Assembly (NCBI RefSeq): GCF_014851395.1
Contig: NW_024041150.1
Span: 47,248,416 to 47,312,415 of the forward strand
Length of the DNA stretch: 64,000 bases
Direction: 5' to 3'
Source of the DNA: Micropterus salmoides
Lineage: Eukaryota > Chordata > Actinopteri > Centrarchiformes > Centrarchidae
A program made the translations under genes and the position numbers. The notes under the pieces were generated by a model. The model was not told the DNA's origin, did no database searches, and was given only the letters and a program-made list of their open reading frames with translations. This document shows positions 47,001 through 60,658 of the stretch, piece by piece; position 1 is the first letter of the stretch, and each line of letters begins with the position of its first letter.

Positions 47001-50000
47001 GGATGGATACAGGAGTCAGGTGTCCAGAGTCTCTTAGCATGATAAAGGACTGGGTCTCTGGTGAAGTGGTGAATATCTGTGTAAGCTGATAGCACACCGC
47101 CCTCTAACTGTGGCTTTAATCACGGCAACTGGCTTTCTGCTCGTCTGTGCAGGTTTCAGTCCCAGACGCAGTTTGCTGTTTGTCAGCTGGGATGCTGGAG
47201 ATTTCGGGAACGTTGGAGCCACTGAATGGCTCGAGGTTGGTCCAATCAGAAACACGTTCCACACCACAGGAAGGAAGAAGAAACATTTCAGCCACCTCAA
47301 CTCTGACCTGTGGTTGCCATAACCTATGACCTCTGTTTGCCAGGGTTACCTGTCCATGCTCCACCTGAAAGCTGTAGCCTACTTCAGTCTGGACCAGGCT
47401 ATCATGGGTAACACATCTCTCAGCCAATCACAGGAGACCTTCTTTAATGTGCCAGCCAATAACGACCGCTCTCTGTCTGTCTGCAGGTGATGATGTCCTG
47501 TCGGCCTACATCAGTCCTCTGCTGGTCGACCTGCTGGACGCTGCCATCAGACAGGTGAACCTGAGGGATGAAGTGTGGATTTATTTACTTCAGTGTTGCT
47601 TTGCCTTCATGTCATGTTACCATTTTGTCATATCTCATCATGTTTGTCGACATCAGCCAAAGCAACATAAAGTGTTTATGTTTTCATGCTTGTGTGTGCA
47701 TGAGGCAGGTGGAGCATCCTAAACATGCAGGTCAGAGCATCTACAGCCAGGCTGAAAGAGAGGGCGGCAGCTGGAGGATGTGAGGCAGTAAACACACACA
47801 AACTAAATCATGCTCTAAATGCTGCAGTAAAGAAAGAGAAGAAGAAGACCTGCCTAAACTAAAGTTTCCTCTCCACAGAATGAAGCCGTTGTATCTGAAC
47901 AGCGGAGCGTACAGTTTCACAGCGTTCGCAGGAGTTCCAGCTGTGGAGCTCAGATTCAGCGAGGTGAACTTTTAATAACTGACAACACGACACTGCTGTG
48001 CTATGCTAGGTATCTTTTCCATCTGTGTGTCGAGTTGTTCCACAGTGTGCAGGTCTCATGAGGCCATGTGATGTGTACAGGTGTACAGGTGTGCTTGCTT
48101 CAGGTTGATGTCATCAGATCTGTCTGTCCGTTCAGGAGCGAGCTTACCCGTTTGTCAACACGCCATTGGACAGCGCCTCCCGGCTACAGGAAGTGCTGGG
48201 GGGTCGTCTGGGGATCGCAGGGCGGAGCCTGGGGGAGCTGGTGGGGGAGATGGTGCTGAGATTGGCCCACGACCACATCCTTCCGCTCCGCATCACTTCC
48301 TACGCCCAGACAGTGCTGCAGTTCAGCGCCCAGCTCAACAAGCACTCTGCTGAGCTGCAGGTACGCTCTCTCACCTCACCTGTACATCCGGTATTTTTTG
48401 AGCTGCCTGAGGAAGTAAAATCTTTGTTCAGCTCTTGTGTTCAGTGTTAGTTGTCTACTTCAAGTTATTGCTAATTTGTGTTCCTAGGAATTTAAAGGAG
48501 TCAGTGATGGTGATTTGGTTGCTGTTTATTTGTATGGGTGTTTTGGGAAATGGCCTACGTCTAAAGTCAATAATGAGTTCCTGGGTTTTGGCTGTGTTGA
48601 GCTGGAGGTCATTGTTTGAACACCAAGTGACAGCTTGGTCCACGTCCATACTGGGTTTCATCATTATCTGAGATGAGGCCTGTTTCAGACTGGCTAGTGC
48701 CCAGCCAGTTGGCTAGCATGCTAGCAGTTAGTTCTTCTACTACATAGGTTTACCAACTAGCCCTATGAGCAGTCACTACGTCACCAGGTCTCTAGAACCA
48801 AACATTTTGCAAACTAGTGCTGCCGGGTGAGATTGAAATGACACTGGACACAAACTACATTCGGGGTTTTTTATTTCTCGACCACTCTCCAAATGGGAGA
48901 GGGGTATTAAAGGGATTTGGAAGATTCAACTGATTTATATTTCACAATGATTCTCCAATACAATCAAATTTACCACTTTATCAACTCACAACCCAAAATG
49001 AGCAATACAGTGGCTTGTACCTTAGGTTAACTTAAAATGTCCATACAAACTGTGCTAAATTAGTAACTCCATTTAGTACATAAATCTCAGTGCATAAATA
49101 ACTGTAGTGGTAACTCTCCTAACAAAATCACATACTATCAGTTTCAGAACATGGAACATTTGGTACATTAATATCAACAAAAAGTTGCAGTATAACAACA
49201 TGTACTGACTACAGTTTGCCTTGGTAATAACTCGTTTGCACGTATAGTGGCTGGCAGCCATCAACTCCATACTGCACTAAACAATAAAAACAAACAATAA
49301 TGCTGGTACTGTACACAACGAATTATTCTGAACAGCTGACACCATCTGCAAACATCGGACCACTGAATCACCATCAGCAAAAGAACGTTACATTTTGCAC
49401 CTGTATAAACTCATGTTAGTGCACAAGATTCCATAATTGTGTACAGAAGTAACATCTTAAACATATACCGATTTTGGAAGCTGGAAACACCCACGAGGCA
49501 TGACTGAGTAAATCAAAACGGGAGGCTCTTCCCTTCCTGTATTGCTTTGCTTACTTCCTGCTTTCACTTTCTCTGGAGCAGCGCAATTTGGGGATACCTG
49601 AAAGGGCGCAGTGCCCACTAGTAACTTTAGTGTGAACATGACATTTTCCACTGGGCTACAGTAGATTCAGTTTTCTTTAGCAGGATTTTTGGTACTTAGC
49701 TAACATGCAGTGCAACATGCAAAGGTACCTCGCCAAAAACTACCAGTTAGCAAGCTGGCTGGTAACTATAAGTTAACACTGTCAATAAAAGAAGCATCTG
49801 TCTTTTGTTTTGAAAGTTTTTGTACTCATGTGTTTTTAAGTAACAAAACTCCAGCTCAACAAGCAGATGACAGAATATGTTGGAGTTCAAAGAGCTTTCT
49901 GTCTCTCTATTTATGTCTTCAGTCCAGAGGTTTGTCTCCTCAGTGGGTTTTCAGTGCCAGAGGAGATTACAGCCGAGCAGCCGAGACGCTGCAGAGAGCC

Positions 50001-50663
50001 ATCGACTACAGCGACATGCATGACCCGACGACTGCTCGCTTCTACAACACTCGCATCATGAGGGTACAAATACTGCAAATGCTGCCGCTGATACCTCTCA
50101 CCTCTGAAACGCATGCGTCATGAGGGTACAAATACTGCTAAAACTGCTGCTGACACCTCTCACCTCTCACACAATTACTGCAAGTGATTACTGATACCTC
50201 TCAACTCTGAAACGCTCAAATCAAGCCTTTAAATATGGCTGTTTTTACATTCTTGTCACACCTCTGACACCAAGACAATGGTTAGACCTCAATGCCTGCT
50301 CCATGCTTTCAAGGAAACGTCATTCAAACCGGAAACGTAGCAAACTGGTGCCCCTGGTCTATAGAGTTTAACAGAATAATAAAATAATTTCCTCTGTCTG
50401 TCCTCCAGGTGGAATACTACTTCCTGTCTCAGTACGTGTCAGTGGTGGAGACGCCGTTCCGTCACGTGATCCACGGCCGCGGTGACCACACTCTGACAGC
50501 ACTTACTGAGCACCTGGCCTTGCTGACCTCCGACCCTGAACGCTTCGACGAGAAACGCTTCAGACGGCAGCTCGCTTTCTTTACCTGGACGCTGCAGGGA
50601 GCCGCCAACGCCCTGACCGGAGATGTGTGGAGCATACACAACACACACACATATACACACTGA
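44017..50663 (+). CDS. tfr2: Transferrin receptor, TFR2-like, type II membrane protein
   Basis: Exons: 44017-44046, 44122-44317, 44400-44586, 44834-44974, 45047-45155, 45237-45479, 45568-45707, 45777-45952, 46023-46142, 47153-47235, 47344-47407, 47487-47554, 47709-47779, 47879-47963, 48136-48360, 49923-50063, 50409-50663; 777 residues (human TFR2 has 801). It binds iron-loaded transferrin and takes part in iron sensing. Order: cytoplasmic tail, membrane helix (GVCGVVIFTT then AFLLAYAVFGG), protease-associated domain (YCPYSATG, YGRPEDF, GSGDPFTPGFPSFNHTQFP), inactive M28-like domain (GAQRDSLGPGAVKSGVGTA, SWDAGDFGNVGATEWLEG) and helical dimerisation domain with RGD (FSARGDYSRAAETL) and FRRQLAFFTWTLQGAANALT. 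Ectodomain motifs favour TFR2 over TFRC (PDPADLPQDP, AYSFTAFAGVPAVEL); the tail looks more TFRC-like and lacks a YxxΦ signal. All phases agree. Confidence 0.9.
46670..46925. repeat. 22-bp minisatellite in transferrin receptor intron 9
   Basis: About 11 copies of GGTGTTCTGGGTGGATGATA with GGTGG and longer variants. The rest of this 1-kb intron is unremarkable. Confidence 0.85.
48430..48670 (-). mobile_element. LINE RT C-terminal fragment in transferrin receptor intron 15
   Basis: Minus-strand frame with DVDQAVTWCSNNDLQLNTAK, TQELIIDFRRR and FKFLGTQISNNLK, the segment after the YxDD box in CR1-superfamily LINEs. The remainder of this 1.56-kb intron (48671-49922) shows no other feature. Confidence 0.75.
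50053..50125 (+). repeat. Short tandem duplication spanning the exon 16 splice donor
   Basis: TCATGAGGGTACAAATACTG occurs at 50057 and again near 50117, followed in both cases by similar CTGCTGA-ACCTCTCACCTC sequence. The first copy is the real exon end and donor; the second is a decoy about 60 bases into the intron. Confidence 0.75.
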
Positions 50664-50854
50664 GACACATGCACACTGTGACACACATACAGGTGCATCT
50701 CAGAAAGAATATTGTGAGAAAGTTCATTTGTTCTGTAATTTATGTCAAAAAGTGAGACTTTCATATATTCTAGATTCATTACACATAAAGTGAAATATTT
50801 TTTACTTTTTGTTTTAATCTTATATATCTTAACCTTTCTATAGGTTTATGTTTA

Positions 50855-52100
50855 CCTAGTCATCAAAACAAATTCCTTGTATGTGTAAAAACAACCTTGC
50901 AATAAATCCGATTCTGATTACTCACTGATAGAAAGGTATCATCTGCATAGCAAAGAAATTTTATACTGTGGTTCCTAATGATATTACCCAGCGGAAGCAT
51001 ATATAAGGTGAATAAAATATGACCAAGGACTGAACCTTGCGGAACTCCATAGGTAACTTTGCTCTGAGAGGATTCGGCATTTACATGTGACTGGGTGTGA
51101 TCTGATAAGTAATATTCAAACCAGCTTAAAGCAGTTCCTTTTATAGCAATTAAATGTTCAAGTCTCTGTAATAAAATATGGTGATCATTTGTATCAAATG
51201 CCACACTTAGATCTAACAAGACCAACACATGGACTAGTCCCTTAGCCAATGCAGTTAAAAGATCATTAGAAATCATTTTACCAGTGCTGTCAAAAATTCA
51301 CAAAGATGATTTGCCACTGCTTTTTCAAGGATCTCGGAGGAGGTGATTAATTTTATCTCTGATAATTAGAATTTTGTTGTTAAAGTAGTTCATGAAAACG
51401 TCACTATTGAGATCAAGAGGGACACGCGGTTCAGTAGATCGGAGGCTTCCCGTCACTCTGGCTAGACTATTGAAGAGGAACCTGGGATTGTTCTGACATT
51501 CCTCGATTAATTCGGAGTAATAAGCTGTTCTGGTGCTACATAGGGCCTTCCTATACATTTCCTGCCACATTAAACAAGATTCTTCTTGATGAGTGAGACA
51601 CCATTTCTTCTCAAGTTTCCATGATGCTCTCAAAGGAGCAACAGTGTCAAGTGTCATTCGGAGCAGTCCTGTATTTTGAAACAGAATTGAATTACACACT
51701 GATGCAATTGAATCTTTAAACTTCGCCACAGCACGATCAGATAGAGATCTAGAAGTATTTGCTTGGTGGCTTAAAGTCAAATAATTAGAACTCAGAAAAT
51801 AACGAAGGACCATCAATTCTTCAATTTCAATTCCATATGTTAATACTAGGTCAAGGGTATGAACCGGGAGCACGGTACACTATAATCAATAGAATCTGCT
51901 GCATAGTTTTCCAGATTGAATTAGAAAGACTTAGAACAATGCTTTGAAAAGAGTCATAACTCATTTTGTGTTTTGACTTGACTAAAAGGCCTGAAACAAA
52001 AATAGCCACATCATTTGCTCCGACATGCAAGACTACACAGCAAATGGAGGCTGGGAGTGAATGGAGGTGAGGTGGAGAACCTCCTGTCTCCAACATTTAA
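50855..52100 (-). mobile_element. CR1/L2-superfamily LINE relic, internally deleted
   Basis: Minus-strand pieces in order: an SGNH-type ORF1 fragment (CCVVLHVGANDVAIF) at 52096-51851, an endonuclease-RT linker (HTLDLVLTYGIEIEE, NNPRFLFNSLARVTG) at 51873-51325, and RT (VLVLLDLSVAFDTNDHHILL, TYGVPQGSVLGHILF, FLCYADDTFL) at 51276-50863. Most of the endonuclease is deleted. The AATAAA at 50901 could end the transferrin receptor transcript, but it lies inside this relic. Confidence 0.8.
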
Positions 52101-52284
52101 GATCACCTTGTATGTTGATGTTCATGTCGTCAGAGTATGTGCAGTTTGAGTTGTAAATAAATGAATCTGAGACGAGGCCTTCAGGTTTTATAAGGAATTT
52201 ATTTCAATATTTCAATAGTTGAATTTCATTAATAACTAATTATTTCATTTAACAACAAGCCGGTCATCCATCCAACAGCCTCCT

Positions 52285-52530
52285 TTATACTGGTGTAAGT
52301 GTGTGTGTGTGTGTCTGTGTGTGTTTTTGTGTTTCTCTACGTGTGTGTATTTCTGTGTGTGTTTCTCTGTGTGTGTGTTTTTTTGTGTGTGTGTGACAGG
52401 CTGATAAATATTCAGATATGATTTTATATCTTTTATAAAGAGTGTTTCTGTCAGTGCTCAGAAAGAAAAGACGACCTCGGGTAACCCCGCTGTGTGTGTG
52501 TGTGTGTGTGTGTGTGTTTGTATGTGTGTA
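52285..52530. repeat. (GT)n microsatellites
   Basis: Interrupted GT runs at 52290-52400 and 52490-52525, in the gap between the two convergent genes. The surrounding 52100-52900 holds no gene. Confidence 0.8.
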
Positions 52531-52899
52531 TGTGAGATGATATTACATCATCAATAATTCTGATTATTTTTATGATAATAATTATTATAATTATTCACAT
52601 GACCCTGATATTCAGTCTAAAAAAATCCCCACTGGAACCATCAGAAACCATTCTGGGAGCAGCAGCAGCCATGTTGGATCCACCATCAGTCCCAGTTGCC
52701 ATGGTTACACACCACTCGCTCTCACAGATGATGTCACAGATGGAGGACGACATTTTGGACCTCCCAAAGAACTGTGGGTAATGGAGTCAGGGCAGTACGT
52801 GCCTCACCCCCACGCTGTCCAGGTGTGTTTTGTGAGCCTGAAGCTTTAACTCTATCCCCAAAGTGATACTGAACGTTGTCTCTGGTTCCGGTTCAGGAG

Positions 52900-54700
52900 C
52901 AGGGAATCATGGGTACTGTAGTCCAGAATCCAGCAGGATTTTGGGCAGCATAGACCCACAGCCAGGGATTGTGGTTAGAGGATCGTTAGCTGGGACCTAT
53001 GTGTAACATAGTCCATCTGTGCTGTAGATTGTTGGTGGTGTAATCCTTTTGCTGGAGCTGGGAACCGTGGGTAATGTAGTCCATAGTCTTTTGCTTAAAA
53101 ATGGAAGTGTTCAGTTTCAGGTATACCTCCTTGTTGCCAAGCAACCAGAGAGAGACAGTGATCATTAAAAACGGTCCTAACTGTCCGTTACAAAAGAAGG
53201 GGGAGTATGGTGCAGAGGGATTGTTGTTGTTGTAGTCCAGATCAAAAGGGTTCAGTTATAGTCCAGTAGAAGGGGATTTAGGGTGTTGTCCAGATGAGAA
53301 AGGTTTAGGGTGCTATAGTCCGGGGAAGGGGAATAAGGTTGTTATAGTCCAGCAGAGGGATTGTCGGTAGGTGGTGGTCCAGATGGGGGGTTTAGGGTAT
53401 TGTAGTTATAATGGGATTTAGAGTGTTGTATCCCAGTTGAAGGGGAATAAGGGTGTTGTAGTGCAGCTGAGGGACTGTGGTTGTTGTAGTCCAGATGAGG
53501 AGAATTTAGGGAGTTGTAGTACAACCAGGGATGTTCATTGTAGTCCTGGAAGATGTGGATTGTGAGTGTAATCCAGTAGAAGGGTGTTGTATTCCAGAAG
53601 GGGGATTTGGGGTGTTGTAGTCCAGCAGAGGGAACATCGGTAGTGTAGTCCAGACAAAAGGGGATTTAAGCTTTGCTTATACTTCTGCGTAGGTTCTATG
53701 TGCGTAGCTATGCCATAGCCATGCATTTATACTCATGCGTCGGTGTCTTTGTCATTCTGTAATTACACCCCCAAACGCTAGCTGGCGGTAGCGCTACAGC
53801 GTTGACTGGGTTGACTTTTGTCGACCAAGCAAGCTAACGTCTAGTTTAGCCCTCCGCTAACGTGAATGTGGATAAAAGTACGTACGTATACGTGTGGCCG
53901 GTATAGCCTTTTCAAATGTTAATGACAGAATCGATCACATTCTGATAGTTAAACGAGTCCTTTCGCTTGGGTCTTGACGGTCAAATACTATATTGATACA
54001 CCGTGTTACAGCCGCTGGTTTGGCAGCGAGTAAAATTTACTTAAAAGCACGGGGAACTTCCTGTGTGCTTGAGGGCATTATGTAGTACCCTACGCCGTAG
54101 CTTGACGTGCACCTCCCCAAAAATTTAACTACATGACCACAAGAATTGTGATTGGTTGGTTGCGGATTGGTTGATAAAATCTAGAATTGATGCACGATTA
54201 CGATGTTACCTGGCTTACAGGAAGTTAGCTTGCTCAGCTGGCAAAGTCAATACAGTCGACACTATAACGCTACCGCCAATTGCAGATTGCAGAACAACGC
54301 AGACACCAATGCACAAGTATAAATGCGTGGTTATGTGCGCAGCTTACACCATAGACTCGACGAAGTATGAATCAGGCTTTAGGGTGTGGTAGTCAAAAAG
54401 GGATTGTGGGTCTTTCGGTTCAGGCAGATGGTGATATAGGGTGATGTAGTCCAGCAGAAGAAGATTGTGGAAGATGAATCCAGCAGAGGGATTGTGGTTG
54501 TTGTAGTCCAACTGAAGTGTTCAATTTTAGTCCATTACAACAGGATTAAGGGTGTTGTAGTCCAGACAGAGGGGGGTTGTGAATATTGTAGTCCAGGTAG
54601 TGGGGGGTAATAGGGTGTTGTAGCCCAGAAGAAGGGGGTTGTGGGAGATGAAGTCCAGCAGAGAGGGATCATGGGTGTTGTAGTCTAGTGTTCGATACTT
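52900..54700. repeat. Degenerate repeat built on GTTGTAGTCCAG
   Basis: The word TTGTAGTCCAG or close variants recurs every 25-60 bases with GAGGG/GGGATT spacers, about 25-30 times. It is not a strict tandem array and has decayed. A MITE interrupts it at about 53.67-54.38 kb. No gene is seen. Confidence 0.7.
53666..54382. mobile_element. MITE with long imperfect inverted repeats
   Basis: The first ~150 bases (from CTTTGCTTATACTTCTGCG) match the reverse complement of the last ~150 (CCTGATTCATACTTCGTCG, ATTTATACTTGTGCATTGG). Both ends carry GGCGGTAGCG inside. Possible TTA/TAA target site, as used by Harbinger-type elements. No transposase. Confidence 0.6.
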
Positions 54701-54737
54701 TAAGCCCTGAATAGACTGTGTGTTTGAGCCCCATCGT

Positions 54738-54743
54738 TTTATT
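54738..54743 (-). terminator. Polyadenylation signal of the dlg4-like gene
   Basis: AATAAA on the minus strand, 472 bases past the stop codon at 55215. It is the best-placed signal, giving a 3' UTR of about 0.5 kb. Confidence 0.5.
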
Positions 54744-55214
54744 TACAGTCACACAAGTCTTTATGTACACTACACACACGCACACACACATACACACAAA
54801 TGCACACGCACACACCACTTTCACATCACATAAATCAATAAATAAATAGATAAATCAATAAATAAATAGGATAATATAAATACTTCAACACCAACTTAAC
54901 TCTACAGTCCGATTCATTCATTACTGATAATACAGGATTATTGAATCCACACAAAATCAATCGATCCTCTCTCCATCTTTTCCTCTGACAGATGATGAGA
55001 CAGACAGGTCCCCTCTTCTTAAAAAAACACATCTCCTGGTTGCCACAGCTACAGCATCCAATCCAATCAGTGTGCTCGTTTGTCATCCTTCTGTAGAAAA
55101 AGTAAAAAGACAAAAGTCCGCTCTCCATCAGGTCACGCCGCTAACAGGAGGAGGAGGGTGTGAGGGGTGGTGGCGGTGTCCGTGAAGATGACGCCCATGG
55201 CTGGCACTGGCCAA

Positions 55215-58200
55215 TCAGAGTCTGTCGCGGGCAGGAACCCAGATGTAAGGGCCGCTCTGCTCCTCGATGACGGCTTTGACCAGGTGGTACACCTCCTCAA
55301 AGCTGTCGCCGTGCACGATGGCTGCACACACAATAACACACACAGTTAACACCAAAGTTTGAGAAGCTCTAAAGTTTAAAGTTTTAAATGCTTGAAGTGC
55401 ATTTTCACCTGTGAAACACTCGAGGAAGTCTTGTTCCAGTTTGATGGCTCGATCCAGAGCTTTCCTCGCCTGATCCTCCGACAGACGCTTGTTCAGATCC
55501 CTGCACACGCGCACATGCGCAAAAACAGAAACACACCATGAACTTCTGTATTTATTCCTAATATACAAGAAAACTCCCACATAACATAAATTATCTGCAG
55601 TCCCAATGAAACAGCAGCAACGTCATCAACATCTTCTGTAATGTGATGACTGCGCTGACTTACAGGATGTTCTCCAGGGATCGTGGTCGGATGAAGATGG
55701 CGATAGGTTGAAGCTGAGCTGCCTGCAGCCTCCTCACGGCGTTGGCCGACACGTCCAGGATGCAGTGTTTCCCCTGGTGAACACGCACACACATGAACAC
55801 ATTAGGAACACCTGCTTATAGTCCCCTGACAGTCAACACACATCACCACCAAATTATCTTTCAACCTTTACCATGACAACCACAACATGCGTCACAATGG
55901 TAATCGTATGATGTAATAGATTGGCGAGTCTCACCTGCTCGGCCACCTGTCTGACGCTCTGCACCGACGTCCCGTACAGGTGGTTGTTGTACTGCCCCGC
56001 CTCAATGAAGCGATGTGACTGGATGTCGCGCTCCATCTGTTCCCGTGACGACACAAAATGGTAGTCCCGCCCATCGGCCTCGTAGTCCCTCCGAGGGCGA
56101 GTCGTGTCTGCAGAGAGAGATACATCGGTCACTTTCTGTTTGTTTATGCCCCATTTCCTGTTTCAACGCGACGAAACGACACTTACGAGGGACACAGGAG
56201 CCAAACTTGTCTGGGAACTCGGACAACAGGTCGTCATTGACTCGGTCTTTGGTTGGACCCAGGATGATGACGGGACGAGCGTAGTCCACTGGAGACAGAG
56301 ACAGGAAACTTTATTTACACCATCATTAACAAACACACCTGGAGGATACAGATAATAAATACACAAAAAATAACCAGTACGGATACTAAACTGGGCCAAC
56401 TGGGCCGATTCCCTCTACTGTGTCAAACACACAGCGTTTTGGTTCTGAGTCAAGTCTGTGTGGTCGTTTCACATGTCTTTGTAACAATCACCTCTAACAG
56501 AGACTCTGCTTTAGGGGCCCTCCAAACATCAAAGCCCCCAGGCCTGTGTCTGAAGGGGCCTTCTGGGGCCCTGGATGCAGTGTGCCTCTTATTGCTGCAT
56601 GGAACAAATAGTAAGAGTAAAGTTCAATTTATAGTATCTGCAGGGGTCTGAACGTATAAATCATCTGTCCAAGTCCATGACGGTCCACGGGGGTCCACAA
56701 GGGTCTGCGAGGATCCTGAACTTTAGTGAAGCTGTAGGCGCTGAGTGTGCTAACCTGACCCCAGTGTATCTATTCCTCATGACTTTGACGTACAACAGAA
56801 GGACTGTGTTGTTGTAAAATCTTAAAACAGGGTCAGAGGTTAAAGTGACACTGACCTTCGATCTGGGTGACAAGCTCGTAGCTGTGGACGAACCCTTCTC
56901 TACCTGTGAGGAGAAGAACAGGATCAGCATTTTGTCAGTCTCAGTTCCTGCTTTGTTATGAGAGCAGAAGACTCACCTTTACTCTTCATGCGCGACCACT
57001 CCTTCCTCTCCACCCTGAAACATACAAACACACATTGTGTTCACACCTCAGGAGTGTTACGGCGGAGCAGCTAATAGTACTACAGCAGGTCCACAGTACT
57101 GTGTGTACTATACGGACCTGTGTTTGGATGGGATGTATCCCAGCTCCTCTAGCTCCCCCTGCTGGTTCACTCGTCTGGCCTGCCACCACTCGTCATCAGC
57201 GCTGTCCATCACATGAAGAACCTCCCCAAAGTTAAAGTCCAGAGCTTGTGACAGGACGCCGCAGTCCCACTGCTTATCATAGTCAAACAGCGCCCTGCAA
57301 ACACCCACAGAGCAACTCATTAACGCTGATTAATGCGGTCTCAGCTGGACCACTTCAGGTGAGCTACCTGCCCCAGGTTTGGAGACTCCAGGTGAAACTG
57401 GTTTACCTGACATAGAAGCTGCGGTTGGCTCTCAGACTCCCAGACGAGCTGTTCATCATCTGCTCCCTCAGGTCATGGATCTTTGCTTCGAAACGGCTGT
57501 ACTCTGCGCACACACGCACACACGCGCACACAGACAAACACACATTAACGTCTGTCAGGTGTGTGTTCCCCGCTACAGATTGAACAGGTGCAGCAGGTCT
57601 CCACCTTCACTGATGGACAACTGTCAGCTTAGCATGGGTGTGTATTAGCTCCACAATACATTACAGATATGCTAATTCCATATTCTGTCTCTTTGGTTGT
57701 CTCCACAACAAATCCTCTTAGGGCGGGTTCACACCTAAAGGTCTGGTTCCTGAACCGAACCAGCACGAGAATAGTAGGTATTGATCCGCAGTGCAAATTA
57801 GCAGGTGTTAAATAATTTAATAAAGCATTTCTAGTAAGAAACTGCATCAGACGTCTTATCACAGATCATACCATGACACATCCACCAATGTGTCCCTGAG
57901 CAAGACACTTATCCCCTAGTTGCTCCAGGTCCTCACCTTCAGGTCTGTACTGTGCTACTATGGTAACAGTCTGTCCGGCGTTCTTCAGAGCTGCTGCTGC
58001 CTGTTCATGTGTCGCATACCTGAGATCCACACCGTTCACCTGAACACACAAACACACACACACGTTTAAGCATCCAAAATGTGTAATGAAGTCTGGATCT
58101 GGATCTGGTCTCTGAACAGACTGAGGATCTGGTCTCAGTACTCACACTGAGGATCTGGTCTCCCTTCCTGAGCTCTCCGCTCAGGTCTGCTGGTCCTCCT

Positions 58201-60577
58201 GCCAGGATGAAGGAGATGAAGATTCCCTCTCCGTCCTCTCCACCCACGATGTTGAAGCCCAGACCGGTGGAGCCACGCTGCACACAAACCCTGCGGGGCT
58301 CCCGGGAGTAATCGTCCTCTCCCATCATGCCACGGGGGATAGGGGAGTATCGCCGCGGTGAGGGAGGTGGAAGGGCTTGTGGGTAATCACACATGTAGTC
58401 AGGCTCCATGTAGGCTGTAGGGAAAGAAGACACTGTAATGCTTGTAAAGAAGTTCTGCAAGTGGCCTTTAGTGGTTGGCATGTGCAGACCCTCCCCAGGT
58501 TGTTAGGTCCTCAACATGTTCGACTAACGTCGTAAAGCAACCAAACTCAGCAGGAATCCCCATAGAAATCATGGTGACATCTACAGTAAAGCTCATCACA
58601 GTCTGACCTGCATTAAGGCCAACACACTCCAGGACGTGTAACAGCAGCATTTATCTGCACTCTTGGCCCTTAAAACAGAGTTACAAGGGCCAAGGTGTTG
58701 AAATATTCCCCTACGAACTGGAACAAACCTTCAGGAACCCAATAACTCATTAGTTGTCATTAGTTGTTATTAGTTTTTATAGGATTTCTCCATGACAACG
58801 ATTGACAACAACTCCAATATGCCGTCCTCCGCTGTGGTAATATCTCTCCTATGGTAATGTTATATCACACTTCAAGCGATCTAACAAGTCACCAATAAAA
58901 AATAAAACACATAGATTCATTTTCAGGTGACTAACGTTACCACTAGCATGAGACAGCATGCTAGTGGCTGAAGTAGTGATTTTATTTTATGATTGATTTT
59001 AAGAAAATCACCATATTATGTTGAAATGACATTAAACTAAGAATAACCATGGTTATCATAAAATTTAAGAAGAAAATAGTTTGGAGTGTGCCTCTGAAAA
59101 ATCAAGTGGTAGGGGCAAATGGTAGGGGCAAGGGTGAAATGGTCTACACAGTGTATTAGCAGCTGTATTAGCATGATGCCCAGTCTCCTAACTGCGTGTA
59201 AACCAGGTGTGGTGGAGTTGTTTATATCAGTATACATGTTCTGATTTGATTGGAACAACAGTAGGTTTTCTCTAACAAAGCAGTAGAAAGGTTCTTTAAA
59301 TTGATTAGAAAACATTTCTATGGCAGTAATTGGATTGTAACGAATTTAATATGCAGTGATTCCAATGAAAGGTACATTTCACCTTTTTAACTGTTAACCG
59401 TTTTTTGTAGATGAACGGACTTTGATGAGAGCTCATGTTAGAACCACAGGATGAACTCAAGAAACAGGAAGCCAAAAGGTGTACGTACAGCTGGTGAGGT
59501 CGGGGGGGCTGTATCGATCAGTGGGGTGGATATACTGCGAGTTGGGCGTGGCCACCTTCAGGTAGACCACCTCCCCAGTGTTCTTCAGGGCCGACACGGC
59601 GTCTTCATGGAGCACGTCCTCCAGAGACACATGGTTCACCTGCCGGGGTCAAAGGTCAGGTGAGACTAGAACGATGTGTATTAACAACATATGAACAGTA
59701 TGTGGTGGGTTTTTTAACATACAGCCAGTATTTTATCCCCGATCTGAAGCCGTCCATCACGGTGTGCCGCCCCACCCTCGATGATCTTGGTGACATAGAT
59801 GCTGTTGTCTCCAGGAACGTGTTGGTTCCCCACACCGCCGGCTATACTGAAGCCCAGACCTGGACCAGAAAGGGAAAGGACCAGCCCGTTTAAAACTTCT
59901 AATATTATAAATCACTTCAAGGGGACAGCTGATCCAAAAAAAAACAATACTCAAACACAGAGTGAAACCAGTTGAGACCGAAGTCTGCAGTATACATTGA
60001 AGAAAATTATAATGCAACACTTTTGTTTTTGCCCCCATTCATCATGAGCTGAACTCAAAGATCTAAGACTTTCTCTATGTAAACAAAAGGCCTATTTCTC
60101 TCAAATATTGTTCACAAATCTGTCAGAATCTGTGTTAGTGAGCACTTCTCCTTTTGCCGAGATAATCCATCCACCTCACAGGTGTGGCATATCAAGATGC
60201 TGATCTGACAGCATGAGTATCGCACAGGTGTGCCTAAAATCTAGGTTCAATAATTGGAAACATTACAACAATATATCTCCTCCTTGTCTCCTTGTCTCCT
60301 TTCCTACCTTTAGGTCCTTTCATTAGTTTGATCTGTGTAATGCGTTCGGACGGTGGGCGTCGCCGCAGGACATACAGCCTGACAACAGGCCCCGCCTCCT
60401 TCAGTGCCTCCACGGCGATAGAGTGAGTTACCTCACGCACGTCCACGTCATTAACAAATACGATGCTGTCGTTCACCCTAGAAAGGGAGAGGAAAACCCT
60501 CATTGTAAGGACAATTCTGCCTCGTGAGGACACTTTGGCTGGTCCTCACTACTTCAAAGAGTTAAGAGTGCATTTTG

Positions 60578-60619
<42 letters not shown>

Positions 60620-60623
60620 GTGG

Positions 60624-60658
<35 letters not shown>

